A program made the translations under genes and the position numbers. Positions 1 through 5,996 of a DNA stretch of 12,402 bases are shown here, piece by piece. The notes below the pieces were generated by a model. The model had not been told where the DNA came from and made no database searches. It worked only from the letters and a program-made list of their open reading frames with translations. How positions within the stretch are numbered: the first letter of the stretch is position 1; the number at the start of each line of letters is the position of its first letter. Where the stretch lies: the NCBI GenBank assembly GCA_020355945.1, contig CP070627.1, positions 764,289 to 776,690 on the forward strand, read 5' to 3'. This stretch comes from Candidatus Aminicenantota bacterium (GTDB lineage Bacteria > Acidobacteriota > Aminicenantia > UBA2199).

Positions 1-42
1 CGGGCCGGGCTTGATAAATCAAGCCCCTACAATAGAATTGAG
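1..42. repeat. REP-like palindromic repeat, copy 1
   Basis: This 42-bp unit matches 240-281 with one mismatch (position 36). Inside it, 7-26 is a perfect inverted repeat, GGGCTTGAT and ATCAAGCCC around AA. On the minus strand the stem is preceded by GTAG (27-30), the tetranucleotide typical of REP elements mobilised by RAYT (TnpA-REP) transposases. The match with that class is an inference, since no transposase is in the window. The copy may extend beyond the left edge. Confidence 0.85.
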
Positions 43-57
43 GAAGCGAGGGTATAA

Positions 58-94
58 TTTTCATGCGTCTCCGGGCGTGGCCGCGGCATCATGA
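58..94 (-). repeat. Dispersed repeat, second family, copy A
   Basis: On the minus strand this reads TCATGA, then a GC-rich middle, then GCCCGGAGACG (66-76) and an A-rich tail. The same order of blocks recurs at 297-335 (same strand) and at 7878-7916 (opposite strand). This copy is the most diverged and is the only one not directly beside a gene end. Confidence 0.6.
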
Positions 95-126
95 GAAACT
101 GCTATGAAAATAACTAAAAAATTAGC

Positions 127-171
127 CACGAAGTTACAGTGAAGCATGAAGATACACGAAGGAAAAATAGA
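127..171. repeat. CACGAAG-type low-complexity intergenic stretch
   Basis: CACGAAG occurs near both ends of this stretch with related GTGAAGCATGAAGAT text between. It has the look of degenerate short-period intergenic repeat. The open frame that crosses 61-333 on the minus strand runs through this and the flanking repeats and is not a credible gene. Confidence 0.35.
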
Positions 172-197
172 CATAAATCCAATTGTAGATGCTTCAC

Positions 198-215
198 GGT
201 TTGATTCATCAAACC
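198..215. repeat. Diverged REP-like palindrome
   Basis: GGTTTGAT and ATCAAACC form a perfect 8-bp inverted repeat around TC. The layout matches the palindromes at 7-26 and 246-265, with paired C/G to T/A changes on both arms that keep the stem intact. This is what a structure under selection, or a second REP subfamily, would look like. Confidence 0.6.
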
Positions 216-239
216 CCGTAGAGACGTGGGTGAATTGCT

Positions 240-281
240 CGGGCCGGGCTTGATAAATCAAGCCCCTACAATAGTATTGAG
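240..281. repeat. REP-like palindromic repeat, copy 2
   Basis: This is the second copy of the unit at 1-42, offset by 239 bp, with 41 of 42 bases identical. The palindrome is at 246-265 and the minus-strand GTAG at 266-269. It lies downstream of the acyltransferase stop, so its hairpin would be in the 3' untranslated part of that mRNA. It has no T-tract, so it is not a standard intrinsic terminator. Confidence 0.85.
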
Positions 282-296
282 ATATTGAGAGCATGA

Positions 297-335
297 TTTT
301 TATTCGTCTCCGGGCCAAGGGTGCTGCATTCATGA
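297..335 (-). repeat. Dispersed repeat, second family, copy B, abutting acyltransferase stop
   Basis: Read on the minus strand this copy starts 4 nt after the TAG of the acyltransferase gene with TCATGAA, then GC-rich text, GCCCGGAGACG (305-315) and an A-rich tail. The same element begins 8 nt after the TAG of the XRE gene (7878-7916), in the same sense relative to the gene it follows. Confidence 0.7.
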
Positions 336-339
336 CAGG

Positions 340-828
340 CTACAAATCTTTTATTTTTCGTGCGGGATTTCCGGCGTAGATACCGGGTTCAAGGATATCT
401 TTTGTCACTACTGAACCGGCTCCAATTACCACATTGTCAACGATCTTCACCGGCAGGATAGTGGCGTTTGTGCCGATGGAGACGTGGTTACCGATGGATG
501 TGGGTTTCCATAGACTTTTGTTTCCCCTGGCTGGGGCGCCGGTAGAGAATTTATCATTAATAAACATCACCCCATGGGAAATAAAGCAATCAGAGCCGAT
601 AGTCACCAATTCACATATAAATGCATGGGATTGGATTCGGCAGTTATTTCCAATCACCACGTCTTTTTGTATTTCCACGAAGGGTCCGATAAAACAATTA
701 TCCCCAATGCGGCATTCATAGAGATTAACCGGTTCAACAACAGTCACATTTTCGCCAAAGAGAACGTCTCGAATACCGATATGTTTGATAATAGGTTCGT
801 CTCTCACGTTAATCAAAAGTTTTTTCAA
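340..828 (-). CDS. Left-handed beta-helix acyltransferase (WbpD/WlbB-like)
   Basis: This 162-residue protein is built almost entirely of hexapeptide repeats (IGDNCF, IGNNCR, IGSDCF, IGNHVS, VIGAGS from about residue 41 to 141) and ends with the usual YAGNPARKIK cap. It should be a cytosolic trimer that transfers an acyl group, most often acetyl from acetyl-CoA, to an amino on a nucleotide sugar. The closest type I recognise is WbpD/WlbB, which N-acetylates UDP-2-acetamido-3-amino-glucuronate. H85 and N91 in the SHGVMFIND segment are candidate active-site residues. A WbpB-like dehydrogenase lies upstream, fitting the same pathway. The start is uncertain: TTG at 828 is the first option after an in-frame TGA, and no clear ribosome site precedes it. 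An ATG at 841 is in another frame and runs only 10 codons. The N terminus may therefore be damaged or the start may lie lower. Confidence 0.85.
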   Translation of the reverse strand: MKKLLINVRDEPIIKHIGIRDVLFGENVTVVEPVNLYECRIGDNCFIGPFVEIQKDVVIGNNCRIQSHAFICELVTIGSDCFISHGVMFINDKFSTGAPARGNKSLWKPTSIGNHVSIGTNATILPVKIVDNVVIGAGSVVTKDILEPGIYAGNPARKIKDL

Positions 829-840
829 AAAGCTTGTTCA

Positions 841-866
841 TGAGCGGCGGAGCCGCTCAATTTTTT
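841..866 (+). terminator. Hairpin with T-tract, upstream of acyltransferase
   Basis: TGAGCGGC (841-848) pairs with GCCGCTCA (852-859) around GGA and is followed by ATTTTTT, the form of an intrinsic terminator on the plus strand. No plus-strand gene precedes it. In the minus-strand mRNA the same hairpin would end about 12 nt before the TTG start of the acyltransferase, where it could hinder initiation. Confidence 0.5.
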
Positions 867-893
867 AAACTGAAACACTTAAAAGCTCTTCCG

Positions 894-1001
894 TTGACAA
901 TTGACAATTGAGAGTTGACCATTGACAATTAAAAGATCTTACCAGGATATTTCGATGAGAAAAGAATTGTCAATTGTCAATTGTCAATTATCAATTGTCA
1001 A
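894..1001. repeat. TTGACAATTG short tandem repeats in inverted arms
   Basis: Arm 894-930 consists of near-tandem 7-mers (TTGACAA units). Arm 965-1001 is its reverse complement, with 33 of 37 positions matching, across a 34-bp spacer. A transcript could fold into a long stem. The units also equal the sigma70 -35 consensus TTGACA, but no convincing -10 is placed at the right distance. The whole gap 829-1093 holds no gene; besides this element and the 841-866 hairpin I see nothing in it. This gap breaks the otherwise overlapping operon. Confidence 0.8.
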
Positions 1002-1093
1002 TGATTTTTCCGTGAACCTGATCGCTTTTTGTTGCCTGGTAACGAGAAGAAAATGCAGTTAAAACGTGGTGTTTCTTAGAAGCGCCCCCCTGG

Positions 1094-2158
1094 TTATAAT
1101 CCTAATCGGCATCGGGAGGGACGGAAGCGTAGGTAGACTTCTTTGCCGGTTTCGATAGATTCATAAATAGCAGAGATTAATTCCAGTGATTTTCTACCTT
1201 CCAGGCCATCCACCAGGGCCATTTCTTTTTGGTTAATTGTATCGATAACATTTTCCAGGTATTTGATATGCCCGAATCCGTAGACATCTGCAGGATTCTG
1301 GCGGTATTTTTCCAGGACTTCTTCATCTCCTGGCTGTTGGTCCTGGAAATTCCATACTTTCATTTCATTGACGGCAAAACCACCGATTTCGACTGTACCT
1401 TTTTCGCCCAGGATAGATAAAGAGCCTTCCAGGTCTTTTGGTCGGGTGGCAGTGGTGGCTTCGACGATGCCGAAAGCGCCGTTTTCAAAGGTGATAATGG
1501 CCGCACCGGTATCTTCAGTCTCAATCTTTACCAATTGTGCAGCGCCTTTGGCAAAGACAGATATGGGATTACCCAGCATCCATTTGAGGAGGTCGATATG
1601 ATGGGAGGCCTGGTTAGCGAACACGCCGCCATCCATGGCCCAGGTACCTCGCCAGGCATCCTGGTCATAATATTGTTGAGTACGGCTCCACCTCACCCGT
1701 ACGGTTCCCATGACCAGTTTCCCGAATCGTCCGATTTCCAGGGCTTCTCTCAGTTTCATTACCGGCAGGTTGTACCGGTTCTGTTTGACTACAAACAGTT
1801 TGACACCTGCTTCATCGCAGGCCTGGTTCATTCGGTCCGCGTCATCCAGCAGCAGGGCCATGGGTTTTTCCACCACGATATGTTTGCGATATTTTTTTAC
1901 GATATCAATGGTATGGCGGGCATGATTCCCGCTTTCCGTCAAGATAGTGACTACATCTACATCAATGGTCTCGAGCATTTCATCATAACTGGTGAAATAA
2001 GGCACTTTATATGTTTCCCCGGCTGTTTTTGCTCGTTGGGGTTTGATATCACAAACCGCAGCCAGTTCTGCTTTTTCCTTTAGAGCACCGGTGAGAGTTC
2101 CTGCATGTTTTTTAAGAATACGGCCGCAGCCCACCAATCCGAATTTTAATCGTCTCAT
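1094..2158 (-). CDS. Gfo/Idh/MocA oxidoreductase, WbpB/WlbA-like
   Basis: This 354-residue NAD(P)-dependent sugar oxidoreductase has an N-terminal Rossmann fold with GLVGCGR (residues 7-13), the EKP motif at 97-99, and a C-terminal family domain with DGGVFANQASHHIDLL (177-192) carrying the likely catalytic His. The wording of the second half resembles UDP-GlcNAc-uronate 3-dehydrogenases (WbpB/WlbA), which make a 3-keto sugar for transamination. The substrate is inferred. The ATG at 2158 is chosen because GGGAGGT precedes it at good spacing and it overlaps the deacetylase stop in ATGA. The frame is open for 25 more codons upstream, but that part lies inside the deacetylase gene. No aminotransferase or epimerase partner is in the window, so the pathway must be completed elsewhere if the assignment is right. 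Confidence 0.88.
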   Translation of the reverse strand: MRRLKFGLVGCGRILKKHAGTLTGALKEKAELAAVCDIKPQRAKTAGETYKVPYFTSYDEMLETIDVDVVTILTESGNHARHTIDIVKKYRKHIVVEKPMALLLDDADRMNQACDEAGVKLFVVKQNRYNLPVMKLREALEIGRFGKLVMGTVRVRWSRTQQYYDQDAWRGTWAMDGGVFANQASHHIDLLKWMLGNPISVFAKGAAQLVKIETEDTGAAIITFENGAFGIVEATTATRPKDLEGSLSILGEKGTVEIGGFAVNEMKVWNFQDQQPGDEEVLEKYRQNPADVYGFGHIKYLENVIDTINQKEMALVDGLEGRKSLELISAIYESIETGKEVYLRFRPSRCRLGL

Positions 2159-2832
2159 TCTCTTACCTCCCAACATTCTCTGATAATAACAAAGCATTCG
2201 GCAGCAAACATGCCAGCCGTACTGCCCCGCCATTTAGCTAATGCTGTTAGTGCTTCCAGGGTCCTGGCATTGGGTTCCTGCTGGAGTTGAGATTGATATG
2301 TTTGCGCTGCCTGTAATTTGGTGGCAAGATGTTTGGATATGTCAACCCACAACTGCGGCTCGAAGCAGGGATCGATATAGGGGGTGGACCAATGGGTTTC
2401 GGAAATCGTTTCATAGCATAAAATTCGCTGCACATGTTTCCCATTGGCTGTTGGTCGAAGAGCCACCATGCAGGCGTCAAAAACTTGCCGGTGGTCTTCA
2501 TGCCTGTCGCCGTAAAAAGGCAAGAAAACCATCCCTGGCTTCTCTTCTTCCATTAATCGATCGAATTTTTCATTTAACTCATGGGTTGGGATTTGGTTGA
2601 GTTTTGTTACGGGCAGGTCCATAAAGCGCAAGGACTTTACCCCCAGGATTTCATTGGCTTTTCGGGCTTCAGCACGGCCCTTTTTTACAAAGGAATCGGA
2701 AAAAAGTGGTTCCCATCCTTTGGTGACAATGACAGCGGTGACCTCATTGCCTTCTTTGCTCAGCCGGGCAATAGTACCGCCTACACCAAATACTTCATCA
2801 TCCGGGTGCGGTGCCACAACCAATACTTTCAT
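2155..2832 (-). CDS. PIG-L/LmbE-family zinc N-deacetylase
   Basis: This 225-residue protein of the PIG-L fold carries the family's zinc signature, APHPDDE at residues 7-13 (H9, D12), and the second ligand block HEDH at 111-114. Known members remove acetyl from N-acetylglucosamine-type substrates (GlcNAc-PI, mycothiol and bacillithiol precursors, teicoplanin and antibiotic sugars). Between a phosphoglycosyl transferase and a sugar dehydrogenase, it probably deacetylates an N-acetyl amino sugar, either on UDP or on the lipid carrier. Its ATG has AAAGGAG 6 nt upstream and overlaps the previous gene's TGA in ATGA, so translation is probably coupled. The length is normal for the family. A BshB-like thiol role is an alternative, but the genes around it do not support it. 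Confidence 0.88.
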   Translation of the reverse strand: MKVLVVAPHPDDEVFGVGGTIARLSKEGNEVTAVIVTKGWEPLFSDSFVKKGRAEARKANEILGVKSLRFMDLPVTKLNQIPTHELNEKFDRLMEEEKPGMVFLPFYGDRHEDHRQVFDACMVALRPTANGKHVQRILCYETISETHWSTPYIDPCFEPQLWVDISKHLATKLQAAQTYQSQLQQEPNARTLEALTALAKWRGSTAGMFAAECFVIIRECWEVRE

Positions 2833-3410
2833 TGTTTGCTCCTTTGATAAACACCTCTTTTCCCGAATACCACTCCTATAGTCAGGAAAATGATTTTCAT
2901 ATCCAGCCAGAAGCTTTGTTTTTCAATATATTTAACTTCCAGGTCAAGGCTTTGTTTGGAGGTCAGTTCCGATCGCAGGTATATTTGCGAGAAACCGGTT
3001 ATCCCGGGTTTTAATAGAAACCGCTTCTTGTGATACTCACTAAATTCACGGATTTGGGACATATAGAGCGGCCTGGGTCCCACGATACTCATATCGCCCT
3101 TTAAGACATTAAAAAGCTGGGGCAGCTCATCCAGGGAGTATTCCCGGAGAAATTTCCCGCATTTGATCAACCGCGGATCGTCACCGGAGCTGGGACTCTG
3201 ATCGTAGGGATCGACATTCAATTTCATGGTACGAAATTTATAAAAAGCAAAGGGTTTGGCGTCTTTACCGGCTCTTTCATGTTTGAATATCACCGGGCCT
3301 TTATCATTGATCTTTATGATAAGGGCAATCACGGCAAAAACAGGGGACAGGATAATGAGCGACACCAGGGAGACAAATATATCGAATATCCGCTTCACGA
3401 TTTTCTTCAT
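2829..3410 (-). CDS. Monotopic phosphoglycosyl transferase (PglC/WcaJ C-terminal type)
   Basis: This 193-residue bacterial sugar transferase starts lipid-linked glycan assembly by moving a sugar-1-phosphate from a UDP-sugar to polyprenyl phosphate at the inner membrane face. Visible are the N-terminal re-entrant hydrophobic helix (about 8-33) with the Ser-Pro break at 22-23, KFRTM at 58-62, the catalytic Asp-Glu pair D94-E95 in SLDELPQL, GDMSIVGPRP (105-114) and KPGITG (134-139). It lacks the extra N-terminal transmembrane domain of WcaJ/WbaP, so it is a minimal PglC-sized enzyme. The start overlaps the methyltransferase stop in ATGA with only a weak ribosome site, so coupling is likely. Its sugar specificity cannot be read from sequence. 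Its presence marks the cluster as building a polyprenyl-linked glycan. Confidence 0.93.
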   Translation of the reverse strand: MKKIVKRIFDIFVSLVSLIILSPVFAVIALIIKINDKGPVIFKHERAGKDAKPFAFYKFRTMKLNVDPYDQSPSSGDDPRLIKCGKFLREYSLDELPQLFNVLKGDMSIVGPRPLYMSQIREFSEYHKKRFLLKPGITGFSQIYLRSELTSKQSLDLEVKYIEKQSFWLDMKIIFLTIGVVFGKRGVYQRSKQ

Positions 3411-4081
3411 CTTTTACTACCAACCCCGACAAACCCTTTCCCACATGGAATAACCTGGAATTCCTCGAAGGCTGCTTCGTTGTATAACTGGTTCAATTGT
3501 TTTTGGTTATAGTAATAGATGGGGCATTTTTTTATCCAGTTATAACGGATGTGCCGTTGGACTCCCCAGATAGGGGTAAAACGGGGAAAAGAGGCAACGA
3601 ATTTACGGGGATTCATTTGGGCGATTTTTTTAAATACCGGTACCGGGTCTTTGACGTAATCAAAAAATCCCAATGCCAGGACAATATCAAAGGATTGTTC
3701 AAAAGGATAATTTAAGAAATCCGCACAGATGAATTCGCAGGTATGATGGACGTTCATTTGTTTGGCGATATTTTTTGAGAATTCAATCATTTGCGGGGCA
3801 AAATCGATACCTTTGACCAGTTTGGCACCTCTTTTGGCACATTCGATACTGTATCGCCCGGTGCCGCAGCCAATATCCAGCACAGCAGCACCGGTAAGAT
3901 CGCCGCAGTGTTCAAAGGTCAATTGGTACCGCTGGTAAAGTGCCTTGCGCAGCAGTTTATTTATCAAGTACATCAGCCGGTTTTCATGGGAGTAAAACGC
4001 ATCCCACTGTTTTGGTACTTGATCGAAATACTTCTTTGCCCCTTTTTCTTTTGTCTTTACATCATTGGGTCCTGGTTTCAT
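3407..4081 (-). CDS. Class I SAM-dependent methyltransferase
   Basis: This is a 224-residue Rossmann-fold methyltransferase. Motif I VLDIGCGTGRY (67-77) binds S-adenosylmethionine. The acidic residue after the second strand is in GIDFAPQMI (91-99), then ICADF (118-122) and the SFDIVLALGFFDYV block (130-143). It should be cytosolic, since no signal or membrane segment is seen. In this operon it most likely methylates a sugar hydroxyl, or caps a chain, but the acceptor cannot be told from sequence. The ATG at 4081 is preceded by AAGGAAA at useful spacing. The gene overlaps the phosphoglycosyl transferase by 4 nt at its 3' end. Confidence 0.88.
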   Translation of the reverse strand: MKPGPNDVKTKEKGAKKYFDQVPKQWDAFYSHENRLMYLINKLLRKALYQRYQLTFEHCGDLTGAAVLDIGCGTGRYSIECAKRGAKLVKGIDFAPQMIEFSKNIAKQMNVHHTCEFICADFLNYPFEQSFDIVLALGFFDYVKDPVPVFKKIAQMNPRKFVASFPRFTPIWGVQRHIRYNWIKKCPIYYYNQKQLNQLYNEAAFEEFQVIPCGKGFVGVGSKR

Positions 4082-4096
4082 CTCAAATTTTCCTTT

Positions 4097-4258
4097 TTAT
4101 CCCTGGTTTGACCTGCGGCATATTTGCGGGTTTAAGTATAATTTGAATAGGCTTCCGCCCTTAGGGTTTTCTTTCAAAACCCGCTCTAATAATTCATTTA
4201 ACAATTTATCACCACTCGTTTTATTAATAGAGATGTATTTTAACATAATAATTTCCAT
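4097..4258 (-). CDS. Small ORF, 53 residues, unrecognised
   Basis: This reading frame has ATG at 4258, with ATG at 4246 as an alternative, and TAA at 4097-4099. It fills most of the 203-nt gap between the glycosyltransferase stop and the methyltransferase start. The predicted peptide begins MEIIMLKYISINK and has a short amphipathic charged stretch (LLNELLERVLKE). It has no transmembrane segment and no motif I know. An in-frame TGA lies two codons upstream and there is no good ribosome site. It could be a small gene or the decayed tail of a lost one. It sits on the operon strand and its TAA is 15 nt from the next start, which mildly favours expression. Confidence 0.35.
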   Translation of the reverse strand: MEIIMLKYISINKTSGDKLLNELLERVLKENPKGGSLFKLYLNPQICRRSNQG

Positions 4259-4284
4259 TTGTCACATATGGTGCAGGGTTCTGC

Positions 4285-5907
4285 TCAGGGGAGGTCACCA
4301 CTTCTCTTTTTCTTTAAAATTACAATATTATTGGTCTCATATATGATCTCCCAGGGGCTGCCGGGTGAAAAAATTTTTTTGTGAAAGCGATAAAAGTGCC
4401 CCGCATTAGCAAACTTGCCCTTTATTAAATCCAAATCCCTGAAGGATGTGCCTTTTCTCTTCCACGACCACCTCCGTGAGGCTTTGGCATTAAGAATAAC
4501 AATGTCCGGACTATACTTTTTTATTTTTTCTTCATCTATCCAGAATCGAAAAATTACATGCTTAAACTTTGGCGGAACATAGGAGTAAGAAGCTGCGAGA
4601 ATCCTCAACTCACCCGGCTCATTTTCGGCAAGAAAATTACCCGCCTTAATATATTTGTCCTTATACTTCCAGGTGGAAATAGATGCTTTTGATATTGACT
4701 GCAGGGATGGAATCAATGCGGAAACAAAGAGGCCAATGATAATGATGTGCTTTATCAATGAACTCTTAAACAAAGTACTAATCTTTTGAAAACTATAGAT
4801 GGCAATAAGCAGGATAAACGGTAAAATATGAAATAGATATCTTGGCTCTCTCATCCTGACTTCTAACATTAAATAGACAAAGGATGTAATGATATATAAT
4901 ATTATTGTTAATAGATTTCTATTACCGGGATCACTGAGGAATTTTTTAATTTTATCTCTTTTGATCGTGATTATCAATGTAACCAAAAGAGTGAGTACTC
5001 CGACACCCACCACAATACTATTCACCGGGCCAAATAAGTTCCATAATACAGGGAACCACAAAAGAGGGTTTTGGGGTTCGACTTTTCCGTGCCCGGTGGA
5101 TACATGTTTTTTCTCAAATAAAAAGTCTGCTTGAAATTGATTGTAATTTTTTAATACATATGGATTCGTTACCACCCACAGGGTTAAAAAAATTAAAACT
5201 GCCAGGATACAGACGGATATAACCTTAAACCAAAATTTTAATGTTTTGGGTGAAGTGATAAAGGCGTGTAAAATGTAAGGTAAAAACAAAAAAGGAAGGA
5301 CAAAAATACCTGAATATTTTGTTCCAAATGCTATCCCCGCTATAGCGGAGGCCATAATTATATACATGGCTTCATGCGCTGAAAAAGCCACCAGGACCGC
5401 CAGGAGAATCAAGAGTACTTGCAGCATATCCGGATGGACAAATCGACTCCAAAAAGCAAATCCCGGGAGACTTAAGAGCAGCAGCACCAATATCAAACCA
5501 AACTCTTTCCTTCCTTTAAAATGCAGTGTAAACGTTTTGTAAATGACTATACCTACTAAAATATAAGAAAACCAGGAAATAAGTCGAAATACAATAGCCA
5601 CAAGCATGGCATCGGCTTTAAAGCCGAAAGATTCTAATAGTTTGATCATATAAAAGCAAACGGTGTGGTAAAAATATCCATAATGATAAAATCCCCGCGG
5701 GTCTAAATCATCATATTCCAGGTTAACCAGGACCCTCCTTACCGCACTGGCTTCATCTGTTGAAAAAATTTGCATTAATCTCACGTTCTCTATTCCATAA
5801 GAAATGGGGATAAATTCTCCAATGAGAAGCAAGAATAATAAAAGATATACCCCGATTTCCAGGATTTGTTTTACATTGATTTTCTCAACGAATTTTTTTA
5901 CATTCAT
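4285..5907 (-). CDS. GT39/ArnT-like integral membrane glycosyltransferase (PMT family)
   Basis: This polytopic GT-C fold protein of 540 residues has roughly ten or more hydrophobic helices (first at 15-30, then about 100-125, 136-152, 162-178, 184-218, 226-247, 285-313, 332-347, 358-376, 386-402) and a soluble C-terminal part. The first periplasmic loop carries the family's acidic pair (D51-E52 in STDEASAV) followed by a Tyr-rich loop. Later come FVHPD (156-160) and EPRYLFHILPF (354-364). Such enzymes transfer a sugar from a polyprenyl-phosphate donor outside the membrane. Start choice: the frame also opens at GTG 6000, overlapping the previous stop in GTGA, and would add 31 hydrophilic residues. 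That stretch resembles the local repeat text, and its SD-like AAAGGA directly abuts the GTG, leaving no spacer. I prefer ATG 5907 just before the first helix, but the GTG cannot be excluded. Confidence 0.85.
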   Translation of the reverse strand: MNVKKFVEKINVKQILEIGVYLLLFLLLIGEFIPISYGIENVRLMQIFSTDEASAVRRVLVNLEYDDLDPRGFYHYGYFYHTVCFYMIKLLESFGFKADAMLVAIVFRLISWFSYILVGIVIYKTFTLHFKGRKEFGLILVLLLLSLPGFAFWSRFVHPDMLQVLLILLAVLVAFSAHEAMYIIMASAIAGIAFGTKYSGIFVLPFLFLPYILHAFITSPKTLKFWFKVISVCILAVLIFLTLWVVTNPYVLKNYNQFQADFLFEKKHVSTGHGKVEPQNPLLWFPVLWNLFGPVNSIVVGVGVLTLLVTLIITIKRDKIKKFLSDPGNRNLLTIILYIITSFVYLMLEVRMREPRYLFHILPFILLIAIYSFQKISTLFKSSLIKHIIIIGLFVSALIPSLQSISKASISTWKYKDKYIKAGNFLAENEPGELRILAASYSYVPPKFKHVIFRFWIDEEKIKKYSPDIVILNAKASRRWSWKRKGTSFRDLDLIKGKFANAGHFYRFHKKIFSPGSPWEIIYETNNIVILKKKRSGDLP

Positions 5908-5996
5908 TCTTTTCTGCCCATTTTTTAGCCATCCGGCACGAAGACACCAGGTTAGTTTGGTGTTACCGGGTGCCCTGGTGTTTTTGCTATCATATT

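Noticed and set aside
1..281. Possible CRISPR array from the two near-identical units
   Set aside because: Only two clear copies, 239 bp apart, with a third diverged palindrome between and no regular spacers; REP-like elements explain it better.
61..333. Minus-strand open frame of 90 codons
   Set aside because: It runs straight through two dispersed repeats and two palindromes, with no ribosome site and no protein-like pattern.
1535..2083. Plus-strand open frame of 182 codons
   Set aside because: It is antisense to the dehydrogenase, whose motifs are complete on the other strand; the peptide has no recognisable features.
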